A stretch of 64,000 nucleotides of DNA from the NCBI RefSeq assembly GCF_050753365.1, contig NZ_JBLZFY010000002.1, forward strand, positions 97,800-161,799. The letters are read 5' to 3'. The position numbers and the translations under genes were made by a program. Origin of the DNA: Geminocystis sp050753365 (GTDB lineage: Bacteria > Cyanobacteriota > Cyanobacteriia > Cyanobacteriales > Cyanobacteriaceae). Position 1 is the stretch's first letter, and the number at the start of each line of letters is the position of its first letter. Below, piece after piece: positions 8,092 through 19,679 of this stretch. A model generated the notes under the pieces. That model was given only the letters and a program-made list of their open reading frames with translations. It had not been told where the DNA came from and searched no databases.

Positions 8092-8211
8092 ATGACAAGT
8101 TTACTTAAAAAATCTTTAACTTTAGCTGAATTTTTAGCTTTACCTAATGATGACTATACTTATGAATTAATTGATGGAGAAGCACTACCTAAAATGTCAC
8201 CAAAACGTTAA
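8092..8211 (+). pseudogene. Truncated Uma2-family (DUF820) endonuclease stub
   Basis: ATG at 8092 opens a 39-codon frame, MTSLLKKSLTLAEFLALPND then YTYELIDGEALPKMSPKR, ending at 8209-8211. This is the standard N-terminus of Uma2-family PD-(D/E)XK proteins, which are normally about 180-200 residues. Everything after the MSPKR segment, including the catalytic core, is missing. A ribosome-binding site (TATGGAG) is still present. The sequence that follows contains an unrelated dispersed motif (ATTGCTTCGTGCCTCGCAAT, 8228-8247). Confidence 0.7.
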
Positions 8212-8304
8212 ATAAAGGTAATTGAGATTGCTTCGTGCCTCGCAATGACAGAATAGCCTCATTGCAATAACTATTCACTATACATTATACCCTATTCACT
8301 AATT

Positions 8305-9123
8305 ATGCCTCACAGTTTAGTTATAAATTTTACCCCTATTTCCGATATTCCCGTTGGTTATACATCTGGAAAACATCTACACGGCTTATTTTTTACCTTA
8401 GTTAATGCCGTCAATCCACAATTAGCTGAATATTTCCATAAATCGGAAGCAAATAAAAGTTTTACGGTGTCTTCTTTACAAGTTATTCATAGTAATAAAA
8501 CTCAAGATAAATTTTTGCAATGGCAACAACAAAAAACTATTAAAAAAGCTAGTAATTGTTGGTGGAGAATTACTTTATTAGATGATACTTTATTTAGTCA
8601 ATTAACAAAATTATGGCTCAATTTACGACCAGAAAAACCTTATCATTTAGGTAGTGGAGAATTGCTGATTACCAGTATTTTAGTTACCCCAGATAGTCAC
8701 CCTTGGGCGAATGCTATGAGTTATCAAGAATTGTTCGATCGAGCTTCGGAAATACAAAGAAATATCAACTTAAAAATATATACTCCGACAGCATTTAGAC
8801 AAGGGAAATATGATGTATCTTTACCTACTGCTGAATTGGTATTTAATAGCTTATTAAGGAAGTGGGAAAAATATAGTAATATCCCTTTTAATAATCTTAA
8901 CTTTGAGGAATTATATCCATCTTATTTTGAGATAAAAACAGAGATAATTATGGACAATAAAAGTAAATTTATCGGTTGTATCGGTACTATTAATTATAAA
9001 ATTTTAGGAGAAATAGAAGCCATAAAAATTAAACAAATTAACGCCTTGGCAGACTATAGTTTTTATAGTGGATTTGGCAGAAAAACTACTATGGGATTTG
9101 GCATTATTAAAAGACTTAATTAA
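8305..9123 (+). CDS. cas6: Cas6 crRNA-processing endoribonuclease
   Basis: This is a 272-residue RAMP protein. The N-terminal part has the PVGYTSGKHLHGLFF segment (residues about 16-30), with histidines in the usual position for the Cas6 active site. The C-terminus carries the glycine-rich loop SGFGRKTTMGFG that defines Cas6. It cuts precursor crRNA at the base of the repeat hairpin. In this array that should leave an 8-nt 5' handle, ATTGAAAC. The gene lies downstream of the effector genes and upstream of the adaptation genes. Confidence 0.88.
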   Translation: MPHSLVINFTPISDIPVGYTSGKHLHGLFFTLVNAVNPQLAEYFHKSEANKSFTVSSLQVIHSNKTQDKFLQWQQQKTIKKASNCWWRITLLDDTLFSQLTKLWLNLRPEKPYHLGSGELLITSILVTPDSHPWANAMSYQELFDRASEIQRNINLKIYTPTAFRQGKYDVSLPTAELVFNSLLRKWEKYSNIPFNNLNFEELYPSYFEIKTEIIMDNKSKFIGCIGTINYKILGEIEAIKIKQINALADYSFYSGFGRKTTMGFGIIKRLN

Positions 9124-9298
9124 TACTTTAGCAATCCTATATCATGTTTAAAAATTATATTCTTTTAACCTATCTCAGAAAATAGATAATTTTCAAAGTC
9201 TATTTTATATAAATGGGATTTCTTAACTGAATTTCACTGAAAACTAAACCCATAAAAATTACCTCAATTTTCTCAAATTATATCATTAATTATTACCT

Positions 9299-9889
9299 AT
9301 GGAAAATGACTTTATTTCTATTGCTTCACTAAACCATTATGCCTATTGTCCTCATCGATTTTGGCGGATGTTTTGTGCCTCAGAATTTACCGATAATCAA
9401 TATACCATAGACGGCACAACTTTACACGATCGAGTCCATACCGTAGGGGATTTAAACTTAGGAGAAACATGGCAAATTAGAGCAATTTATCTCAAATCTG
9501 AACAGTATAAATTAATAGGTAAAGCAGACTTAATTGAAGCAGAAAATGGCACTTTTTACCCTGTGGAATACAAGCGAGGCAAAAAAGGCGAATGGCTTAA
9601 TGATGAATTACAAGTTGTCGCTCAAGCTCTTTGTTTAGAAGAAATGACTGGTACTAATGTTCACACTGGTTATGTATATTACGCTCAAACCCATCAAAGA
9701 CAAGAAGTTGACATTAACTCTAGTTTACGGCAGAGTGCGATCGAAACCATCAAAGCCATTCAAGAGATTATCAACACAGGTAAGACACCCAAAGCAGAAT
9801 ACAGCAAAAAATGTAAAGGTTGTAGTCTTAACTCAGCTTGTATGCCGACGGCGAGGGATAAAATCAATCGTTATCAGGAAGAAAAATAG
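9299..9889 (+). CDS. cas4: Cas4 adaptation nuclease (RecB-like, 4Fe-4S)
   Basis: This is a 196-residue protein. The four cysteines expected to hold an iron-sulphur cluster are C17 (AYCPHRFW) and C172, C175 and C181 (CKGCSLNSAC). The RecB-type nuclease core is visible as LIGKADLIE followed by PVEYKRGKKGEW. Cas4 works with Cas1-Cas2 to trim prespacers and select the PAM. It is separated from cas1 by 277 bp that contain a MITE-like element. Confidence 0.92.
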   Translation: MENDFISIASLNHYAYCPHRFWRMFCASEFTDNQYTIDGTTLHDRVHTVGDLNLGETWQIRAIYLKSEQYKLIGKADLIEAENGTFYPVEYKRGKKGEWLNDELQVVAQALCLEEMTGTNVHTGYVYYAQTHQRQEVDINSSLRQSAIETIKAIQEIINTGKTPKAEYSKKCKGCSLNSACMPTARDKINRYQEEK

Positions 9890-9984
9890 GTTCAATGTTA
9901 ATTCCTAAAACTCACTAGAGGTATAAAATTTTCAAGTTTTTTACTAATAATTAATATGTAAAAACCTGATTTTTCGGAAAAATT

Positions 9985-10143
9985 TAACTCACTTTAGTAG
10001 AGTTGAGCTATTAGCAATGAAATTTATTTCTTTGCGAGATAAAGGTTTTCATCGATAAATCGCCTAGCACGCTGATAAAGTTAATATAACTCGCTTTGCA
10101 ATAAATTGACAAAGCTAATAGCTAAAATCGGCTAAAGCGATTA
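9985..10143 (+). mobile_element. MITE-like repeat in the cas4-cas1 gap (family A)
   Basis: The left end TAACTCACTTTAGTAGAGTT is mirrored by the right end, whose complement reads TAATCGCTTTAGCCGATTTT. The body contains AAGGTTTTCATCGATAA and AAAGCTAATAGCTAAA. The same element recurs at 51190-51315. It has no coding capacity. It separates cas4 from cas1 and could affect transcription of the adaptation genes. Confidence 0.65.
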
Positions 10144-10202
10144 AATCAAAATAAAAAAACCCTAAAATGGGTAACTACAAACATTCACAATACACTAAAA
10201 AA

Positions 10203-11210
10203 ATGGGAACTATTTACATTACAAAAGATGATGCTTTTATCGGTAAAACTGACGAAAGAATCCACGTCAAAGCCGACAAAAAACAAATTTTAGACGTGCC
10301 TTTTATTAAAGTTGATGGTTTAGTTATCTTAGGTCGATCGAACTTTTCACCTGCCTTAGTTGCTGAATTATTAGAAAGAAAAATTCCTATGAGTTTTTTA
10401 ACTAACAATGGCAAATATTTAGGACGATTAGAACCAGAATTAACTAAAAATATCTTCGTCAGAAAAGCTCAATGGAATGTAGAAGATAACTCAGAAAAAG
10501 CACTCCATATTGTCAGAGGCTTTATTAGAGGAAAATTAAAAAATTATCGTAATTCTATTCAATTAAGAAATAGACAAGATTATTATGAAAAACTAGAAAA
10601 AAGTATTGAGCAAATTCAAGATATTATCGATAGTTTAGATCGAAAAAATAATGTCGATTCTTTAAGAGGATTAGAAGGAGCAGGAAGTGCTATTTATTTT
10701 AGTTGTTTTAACCTTCTAATTAAAAATAATGAGTTTAGTTTTAATACTCGAAATCGCCGTCCACCAACTGATCCAGTCAACTCTTTACTAAGTTTAGGCT
10801 ACGCTTTATTAAGACATGATATTCAAAGTGCTGTCAATATTGTTGGTTTTGATCCCTATTTAGGCTATCTTCATGTAGCCCATTATGGACGACCAGCTTT
10901 AGCCTTAGATTTAATGGAAGAATTTAGACCAATTATTACCGATGCAGTGGTTTTAAATGTGATTAATAATCAAAAATTAAGCCCTCAAGATTTTATCACT
11001 GAACCCCTCAGTAATGCAGTTTCTTTAACTAAAGAAGGACTGCAAATATTTTTGAGAGCTTATGAAGAAAAAAAACAATCAAAATTCAAACATCCTGTCT
11101 TAAATAAACAATGTACTTATCAAGAATCTTTTGAAATTCAAGCTCGTTTTCTTGCTAAATATTTGATGGAAGAAACTACTCAATATCCACCTTTAATTAT
11201 CAAAAAATAA
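10203..11210 (+). CDS. cas1: Cas1 integrase
   Basis: The family normally begins MGTIYITKDDAFIGKTDER, so I choose the ATG at 10203 (335 residues); an in-frame ATG at 10167 would add 12 residues, and neither has a clear ribosome-binding site. Catalytic residues fall in GLEGAGSAIYF (E), LHVAHYGRPALALD (H) and LMEEFRPIITDAV (acidic). Cas1 forms the integrase with Cas2, encoded 22 bp downstream, and inserts spacers at the leader end of the array that follows. Confidence 0.93.
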   Translation: MGTIYITKDDAFIGKTDERIHVKADKKQILDVPFIKVDGLVILGRSNFSPALVAELLERKIPMSFLTNNGKYLGRLEPELTKNIFVRKAQWNVEDNSEKALHIVRGFIRGKLKNYRNSIQLRNRQDYYEKLEKSIEQIQDIIDSLDRKNNVDSLRGLEGAGSAIYFSCFNLLIKNNEFSFNTRNRRPPTDPVNSLLSLGYALLRHDIQSAVNIVGFDPYLGYLHVAHYGRPALALDLMEEFRPIITDAVVLNVINNQKLSPQDFITEPLSNAVSLTKEGLQIFLRAYEEKKQSKFKHPVLNKQCTYQESFEIQARFLAKYLMEETTQYPPLIIKK

Positions 11211-11232
11211 TCAATTTTAATTATTAACTATT

Positions 11233-11505
11233 ATGTATGTTATTATTAGTTACGATATAACCGATAATAAAAAAAGAACTCAAATTCACAAAATTTTAAA
11301 ATCCTATGGCGAATGGGTACAATACAGTATTTTTGAGTGTGAATTAACCGAAACCCAATATGCTAAATTGCGTCATCGTCTCTCGAAATTAATTAAAGAT
11401 GATGGGGATAATATCCGTTTTTATTTTATGTGTAAATGTTGTCAGGGTAAAATAGAGCGTATTGGTGGTGAACTACCAAGAGATAATACGATTTTCTTTG
11501 TCTAA
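11233..11505 (+). CDS. cas2: Cas2 adaptation protein
   Basis: This is a 90-residue ferredoxin-fold protein. The start MYVIISYDITDNKKRTQIHKIL has the conserved aspartate at residue 8. The middle SYGEWVQYSIFECELT and the C-terminal RIGGELPRDNTIFFV are typical. Cas2 bridges two Cas1 dimers. It is the last cas gene and is followed by the array leader. Confidence 0.95.
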   Translation: MYVIISYDITDNKKRTQIHKILKSYGEWVQYSIFECELTETQYAKLRHRLSKLIKDDGDNIRFYFMCKCCQGKIERIGGELPRDNTIFFV

Positions 11506-11733
11506 TTTGCGGAAGGGGGAGGGTGTAAAATTTGCCATCTCAACAAAAATCTTTCTTTCCTTTATCTGATAAGGGTTTTGAGGATTTCTTTTTTTGAGAG
11601 CCTTACGCACCTTATCCCATAAGCATTTCAGCGATTTTGTTGCCATTTCGATCGAGCATCTCTTATAATTATGACTAACCTTACGCAAATGCACCTTGAA
11701 AACTTTATCTATCAAAGGGTTCGATCGTGGGCG
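11506..11733 (+). promoter_or_regulatory. CRISPR leader with promoter
   Basis: The stretch between cas2 and the first repeat holds a promoter: TTGCCA (11640-11645), 18 bp, TATAAT (11664-11669). Transcription would begin near 11676, leaving about 58 nt before the first repeat. The 9-mer CCTTACGCA occurs twice, at 11601-11609 and 11679-11687, and may be a leader motif. The leader side is confirmed by the far end of the array, where the last repeat is degenerate. Confidence 0.65.
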
Positions 11734-13447
11734 GTTTAAACTATTATTAATACCTATTAGGGATTGAAACATCAACTCTATATTCCTAATTGGGGAGGCG
11801 TTTATGTTTAAACTATTATTAATACCTATTAGGGATTGAAACGCCGATGCCCATTGTGATGGCGATGATAATACCGGTTTAAACTATTATTAATACCTAT
11901 TAGGGATTGAAACACTTTCGGGAAGCGATTATCAGCAGACCAGTCTAGGTTTAAACTATTATTAATACCTATTAGGGATTGAAACTGTGAGCAATTGGGG
12001 ATTAGCTTAGTAAAGAAAGAGTTTAAACTATTATTAATACCTATTAGGGATTGAAACAAATCCAAAAACTATTGATCCTAAATTTACCGATGATTATGTT
12101 TAAACTATTATTAATACCTATTAGGGATTGAAACAAAATGAAAAAAATAGCTATGAGAAATGACTCAACTATTATGTTTAAACTATTATTAATACCTATT
12201 AGGGATTGAAACGGGAAATCATTATTAGCGTATGATTTAATTGGAAGCTTAGTTTAAACTATTATTAATACCTATTAGGGATTGAAACAGAACAGAATGA
12301 AAGAATTGCTGGATCAACCATTAGTTTAAACTATTATTAATACCTATTAGGGATTGAAACTTTATAACTACTGCTAGGAAAGATGGAAAACCCCAAGGTT
12401 TAAACTATTATTAATACCTATTAGGGATTGAAACTCAAAGAAAGGTAACTATGATAATATCAATGATTTGTTTAAACTATTATTAATACCTATTAGGGAT
12501 TGAAACATACCGCTTCCACTGTTACTAGCATTGAGAATTAGTTTAAACTATTATTAATACCTATTAGGGATTGAAACAAAGAAGTAATTAAATTTTACTT
12601 GCCTGAGTTTATCGTGTTTAAACTATTATTAATACCTATTAGGGATTGAAACCACTGAGGGAATAGTAAAATCGGCCGCTTGACCAAGTTTAAACTATTA
12701 TTAATACCTATTAGGGATTGAAACTAAATTAGAAGATATTAACCTATTAGCGCTGAATGGTTTAAACTATTATTAATACCTATTAGGGATTGAAACTTCT
12801 TTGAGTGATACCACTACCACTATTACTAGCATGTTTAAACTATTATTAATACCTATTAGGGATTGAAACAAAAAAAAAACGCTAAAAATTAAAAACTTGG
12901 CACAGTTTAAACTATTATTAATACCTATTAGGGATTGAAACAAGCAAAAAGGGTTGTATCCATTTGATGATTGATAGTTTAAACTATTATTAATACCTAT
13001 TAGGGATTGAAACATGATAAAAAGACTCATAAAAAAGAAAATACATTTGTTTAAACTATTATTAATACCTATTAGGGATTGAAACAATAATCTTACATCC
13101 ACATCACTGTATCCTATCTGTTTAAACTATTATTAATACCTATTAGGGATTGAAACACAGCTAGTAAAATCAATGATTCTGAGAATAATAGTTTAAACTA
13201 TTATTAATACCTATTAGGGATTGAAACATTACCCTTTAATTCTTTAACACCATCTAAATAATAGTTTAAACTATTATTAATACCTATTAGGGATTGAAAC
13301 TTATGATGATTTCGTGATCTGCATAAGTTTCGATTTCAAGTTTAAACTATTATTAATACCTATTAGGGATTGAAACAGGTAATCAGAAAAGGAGAGCTAA
13401 TCAGTGATAAGTTTAAACTATCATTAATACCTATTTGGCATTAAAAC
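11734..13447 (+). CRISPR. Type I-D CRISPR array: 24 repeats, 23 spacers
   Basis: The 37-bp repeat begins GTTTAAACTATTATTAATAC and ends CTATTAGGGATTGAAAC. The first repeat is at 11734-11770 and the last at 13411-13447. The first 23 repeats are identical. The last carries four substitutions (repeat positions 12, 26, 29 and 33), typical of the trailer end. Spacers are 34-41 bp, mostly 35. The repeat can fold with AAT.CC pairing GG.ATT around TATTA. Transcription is on the + strand, giving crRNAs with an ATTGAAAC handle. Spacers 11 (12507-12540) and 15 (12797-12832) share a related 25-bp stretch. Short ORFs on the minus strand inside the array are repeat translations and not genes. Confidence 0.98.
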
Positions 13448-13452
13448 ATTGC

Positions 13453-14253
13453 ATGGATTTTCTCTTTTTATCAAAATTATTACCTCTTTTCTTCTACCCT
13501 TTGGGATTGATATTTTTACTGTTGATTATTAGTCTCATTTTGTGGTGGAAATATCCCCGTTGGTTTCCTATTCCAGTCATTTTGGCTTGTTTTATTTTGT
13601 TTATTAGTGGAAATAATGCTATTAGTAATCTATTAGTTAAGTCTTTGGAATGGCAATATACTCCCCAAGCCGATGAATTGCCTACGGCTGATGCAATAGT
13701 AATTTTAGGTGGTAGTGTGAAACCCTATGATTATCCTCGCCCAATGATTGAGGTTTCTGAAAGTGGCGATCGAGTCATTTATGGTGCTAAATTGTACAAA
13801 ATGGGCAAATCTCCTCGAATAATTGTTACTGGTGGCAGAATCCCTTGGCATGGCAATGAGAATTTTCCATCGGAAGCGGAGGATATGGCAGAATTACTCT
13901 TACTTTTGGGTGTGCCGGAATCGTCTATTATCAAGGAGGGTAACTCTTTCAATACCTACGATAACGCCATCAATACTCGTCAAATCTTAGAAGAATTAAA
14001 GATCGATCGAATCATTTTAGTCACTTCAGCATTACATATGCCTCGCTCTGTGAAAATTTTTGAAAGACAAAATATTAACGTAATTCCAGCACCTACAGAT
14101 TATTTAGTGACAGAAAAATCTTTTTCCGAAGAAGGTAGCTTAGGAAATTTTATTATTAATCTTTTCCCAGATTCTAACTCTTTAAACAATACAACTTCAG
14201 TGATGAAAGAATATATCGGCATGATAGTTTATCGTCTCAAAGGATGGATATAA
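13453..14253 (+). CDS. YdcF-family (DUF218) membrane protein
   Basis: The protein has about 266 residues from the ATG at 13453. An earlier in-frame ATG at 13435 lies inside the last CRISPR repeat and is unlikely to be the start. Two N-terminal membrane helices (FLSKLLPLFFYPLGLIFLLL and the PIPVILACFILFISG segment) are followed by the DUF218 domain with ADAIVILGG, RIIVTGG, PSEAEDMAELL and TSALHMPRS. Family members are linked to envelope polysaccharide handling. The start codon is only 6 bp after the terminal repeat, so its 5' region has been taken over by the array and no own promoter is visible. Confidence 0.8.
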   Translation: MDFLFLSKLLPLFFYPLGLIFLLLIISLILWWKYPRWFPIPVILACFILFISGNNAISNLLVKSLEWQYTPQADELPTADAIVILGGSVKPYDYPRPMIEVSESGDRVIYGAKLYKMGKSPRIIVTGGRIPWHGNENFPSEAEDMAELLLLLGVPESSIIKEGNSFNTYDNAINTRQILEELKIDRIILVTSALHMPRSVKIFERQNINVIPAPTDYLVTEKSFSEEGSLGNFIINLFPDSNSLNNTTSVMKEYIGMIVYRLKGWI

Positions 14254-14314
14254 CCTGAGTTCGATATAAGATGATGAAGATAAGAGGGGGAATTAACAAT
14301 TAACAATTAACAAT

Positions 14315-16741
<2,427 letters not shown>

Positions 16742-16871
16742 ATTGTTGTAATTTGACCATGAAGACCAATTATAAGTGGTTAATGATAATTATTCTTTGC
16801 AACTCCTCTACTGAATCCTGATACCATTATATAACGTCTTAGGGATTCTGAACAATCACCTCGATCGAACA

Positions 16872-16984
16872 TAATGAGTAATGAGTAATGAGTAATGAGT
16901 AATGAGTAATGAGTAATGAGTAATGAGTAATGAGTAATGAGTAATGAGTAATGAGTAATGAGTAATGAGTAATGAGTAATGAGT
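16872..16984 (+). repeat. Heptanucleotide tandem repeat, GAGTAAT unit, about 16 copies
   Basis: Perfect head-to-tail copies of TAATGAG fill about 113 bp of the 311-bp gap between the HD-phosphohydrolase gene and the downstream permease gene. The rest of the gap holds short AT-rich direct repeats (CTCCTAGTCTTC type). Heptamer arrays of this kind are known in cyanobacteria as STRR/LTRR repeats. The reverse complement of the same unit occurs at 19796-19862. Confidence 0.95.
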
Positions 16985-17052
16985 AGTTAATTCCCCTAGT
17001 CTCCTAGTCTTCAAGTCTCCTAGTTTTCATTCCTAATTCCTAATTCTTAACT

Positions 17053-18075
17053 ATGAATTTTGGTCAATCTTTAGGCTTTTTAGCTTTTTTAATTTCTTTA
17101 TATATCCTTTGGCAATTAAGACAATTATTATTACTAATTTTTACCTCAGTTATATTTTCAGTAGTTTTAAATAGATTAGTTGTCAAATTACAAAAATATA
17201 ATTTTAGTCGTCCCAAAGCTGTCATTATAATTTCTGCTAGTGCTGTGGTAATTTTGAGTTTATTACTAACTTTAATTTTACCGCCTTTTTTAGAACAATT
17301 TGAATTATTACTTAATCTTTTACCTAAAGTAGTTAAAAAATTAAATGAACTGATTAATAGTTTTGATTTTGGGGAATATAAAGAAATTATACCACCTATT
17401 AATATCGAAAAGATTTTAAGTGATTATGGATTTCCTACTTCTCAGATTTTTAATAATTTTATCATTTTATTTTCTAACTTTTTTAATCTCACTTTTCAAT
17501 TATTGTTTGTCATAATTTTGACAATAATTTTTCTTTTAAATCCTCAAAAATACCGCCGTTATTTTATTAAAATTTGTCCTGCTTTTTATCGTCATCGTAT
17601 CAATGATATTCTGGAAAAAAGTGAGGTTTCGATCGTAAGTTGGTTAAGTGGAATCATTGTAAACTGTATATTTATTGCCACTTTAAGCGGTTTAGGATTA
17701 TGGGTTTTACAAGTAAAATTAGTGTTAGTTCATGCCCTTTTAGCCGGTTTATTAAACTTTATTCCTAATATTGGACCGACTTTAAGTGTTGTCTTTCCAG
17801 TTATGATTGCAGTGGTGGATTCTCCATGGAAAATTATACCTATTATTATCTGGTATTTTATTGTACAAAATATCGAAAGTTATTGGTTAACACCTAAAGT
17901 TATGGCTGATAAAGTATCATTATTACCTGCTGTAACTTTATTCTCACAAATCTTTTTTGCTACGGCTTTTGGATTGCTAGGATTATTATTAGCCTTGCCT
18001 TTAACCGTGATTGCCAAAACTTGGATTGAAGAAATATTATTCTATGACATTTTGGATAAATGGAACACCCATTAA
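17053..18075 (+). CDS. AI-2E family transporter (PerM-like permease)
   Basis: This is a 340-residue integral membrane protein with about eight hydrophobic segments. The family marker LNFIPNIGPTLSVVFPV lies in the C-terminal half, followed by YFIVQNIESYWLTPKVM and LLALPLTVIAK. Members are putative efflux permeases; the autoinducer-2 role of the founding member is not implied here. The last 4 bp overlap the end of the convergent DUF4079 gene. Confidence 0.85.
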   Translation: MNFGQSLGFLAFLISLYILWQLRQLLLLIFTSVIFSVVLNRLVVKLQKYNFSRPKAVIIISASAVVILSLLLTLILPPFLEQFELLLNLLPKVVKKLNELINSFDFGEYKEIIPPINIEKILSDYGFPTSQIFNNFIILFSNFFNLTFQLLFVIILTIIFLLNPQKYRRYFIKICPAFYRHRINDILEKSEVSIVSWLSGIIVNCIFIATLSGLGLWVLQVKLVLVHALLAGLLNFIPNIGPTLSVVFPVMIAVVDSPWKIIPIIIWYFIVQNIESYWLTPKVMADKVSLLPAVTLFSQIFFATAFGLLGLLLALPLTVIAKTWIEEILFYDILDKWNTH

Positions 18076-18764
18076 ATAATAAGATTGATAGATTTTATCA
18101 CTAAAGCAGGAGGAGGAGTCCACAGTCCAATTTCAAATAAATCTCTTGAGCCTGTTATCCCTTGTCCTAAAAATAATAATAGAGCTAAACAGTTTAAAAT
18201 AATGTGAATATTACGCCATTTGTTCGATCGATCTCGGTAAATATCATCGATAATAGCCACGGAAAAAATCATCAATAATGAAACAACTATCCCATAATAA
18301 TAATGTGACCAAAACCACTCATTTCCTCGCCGAAAAATACCATCCTGACAACCTAAAATAACTATTCCCATACCGCTTAAAGTAGCAAAAATTCCTCGCC
18401 ATAATTTACCTCTCGATCGAAATAAAAAGACAAAAGAAATGATGGAAAAAACAAACATTAAGATAATAAAAATAAACTGAAAAAAATTAGTCGCCCATAG
18501 TTCATTTTTGATAATATTTTTTGCTATAATTGGTCGTGCTAATCCGATTAAAGAGGCAATAACTACTGCCGAAGATAACCATTTACCTAAGATAACGTGA
18601 TTTAAACCGACAGAAGGCGGAATTTTACTTTTATCCCCCTCTTTGATTTCTAATCTTCTTTGACGAGTTTCCCAAGCAAAATAAGACACTATTCCGATGA
18701 GGGGAAATACCGCTACTATGGTAAAAAAAGGATGAATTAAGAGAGTAAATTGTTCGATCGACAT
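18072..18764 (-). CDS. DUF4079 membrane protein
   Basis: This is a 230-residue protein with about six predicted membrane helices. It contains VILGKWLSSAVVIASLIGLARPIIAK and a FWSHYYYGI segment. It resembles the DUF4079 family found mainly in cyanobacteria and algae, which looks like a cytochrome-b561-type fold with histidines in the helices. No function is established. It is 88 bp downstream of the DUF1995 gene on the same strand and could be cotranscribed with it. Confidence 0.7.
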   Translation of the reverse strand: MSIEQFTLLIHPFFTIVAVFPLIGIVSYFAWETRQRRLEIKEGDKSKIPPSVGLNHVILGKWLSSAVVIASLIGLARPIIAKNIIKNELWATNFFQFIFIILMFVFSIISFVFLFRSRGKLWRGIFATLSGMGIVILGCQDGIFRRGNEWFWSHYYYGIVVSLLMIFSVAIIDDIYRDRSNKWRNIHIILNCLALLLFLGQGITGSRDLFEIGLWTPPPALVIKSINLII

Positions 18765-18852
18765 AATAATGAATAATGAATAGTTGTTAAATATCTTAGT
18801 CTTCTAGTATTCTAGTCTTAATTCTTAATTCTTAATTCTCAATTCTTAATTC

Positions 18853-19599
18853 TTAATTGTTTAGGGCTTTTAAGAAACTTTTAATTGAGCCAAAAAATCC
18901 TAGAGATGGTGCAGAGTTTTGATTATTTTCTTCGTCATTTTGCCCTGCTAAAATTCTGTCTAACGCCTCTCCTAAAGGTTTTTGAGATACTTCTGCGATA
19001 AGTTGATATTCTTCTTCTCCCTCGTTTTGTTGCCATACTTGCCATAAATTGGGATAACTTCTCAACACCACTGCATTTTCTAATGGTCTAATATAATAAC
19101 AGGATTCTAAAATGCTGATGAATCTCTCTCTTAATTGACGGGCGGCATAACCAATCCCCACGATCGAAACGTCCTCTAATTGGGGTATTAATAGTATAAC
19201 AGGTCGATCGTCTGCTAAATTACAGAGTCTTTCTACTAAGGCAACCTCCACCGAAGAAGGAGAAACTACCAGAAAAATTTGATCTGTTTCACTAATTTTC
19301 GTATCCACAGGAGTGCGACTACTGCCGATGTCTGTTACTATAAACTCTGTTTCTCCCCATTCCCTTCTCGCTAATGCCGCCGCGCCAGTGTCAGGAAAAA
19401 GTACTTTTAATCCCATGCCATACTCATCTTTAAATAATTGAGCAAATTCTAAGGCTAAATACTGCGCTTTTAAAGCGATTTCGGGAATGACTAAATCAAC
19501 AGTGATACGATTACAACCGCTATCTAAGGCTACTTTTAAGGCGGATTGGGCTTGAATAATAGTTTCTTCTAGGGTTTGAGGAATAGTTGTCATCATCAA
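18853..19599 (-). CDS. DUF1995 (LPA3-related) protein
   Basis: This is a 248-residue soluble protein. It begins IPQTLEETIIQAQSALKVAL and continues with LKVLFPDTGAAALARREWG and VVSPSSVEVALVERLC, features of the DUF1995 domain. Plant relatives are linked to photosystem assembly (LPA3). The function here is only inferred. The gap between it and fabD is described separately. Confidence 0.72.
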   Translation of the reverse strand: MMMTTIPQTLEETIIQAQSALKVALDSGCNRITVDLVIPEIALKAQYLALEFAQLFKDEYGMGLKVLFPDTGAAALARREWGETEFIVTDIGSSRTPVDTKISETDQIFLVVSPSSVEVALVERLCNLADDRPVILLIPQLEDVSIVGIGYAARQLRERFISILESCYYIRPLENAVVLRSYPNLWQVWQQNEGEEEYQLIAEVSQKPLGEALDRILAGQNDEENNQNSAPSLGFFGSIKSFLKALNN

Positions 19600-19679
19600 T
19601 TTTAATAAATTTTACATACCATAAAAATCATTATCCAATATCTGTTCGATCGAAAAAGGACAATTATGAGGATATTCTA

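Noticed and set aside
10167..10202. Upstream start of cas1
   Set aside because: It adds 12 residues not found in the family, and no ribosome-binding site supports it.
11473..13102. Minus-strand ORFs in the leader and array (11473-11775, 11829-12065, 12773-13102)
   Set aside because: They are translations of repeats (FQSLIGINNSLN units) and spacers. The repeat length of 37 keeps them open by chance.
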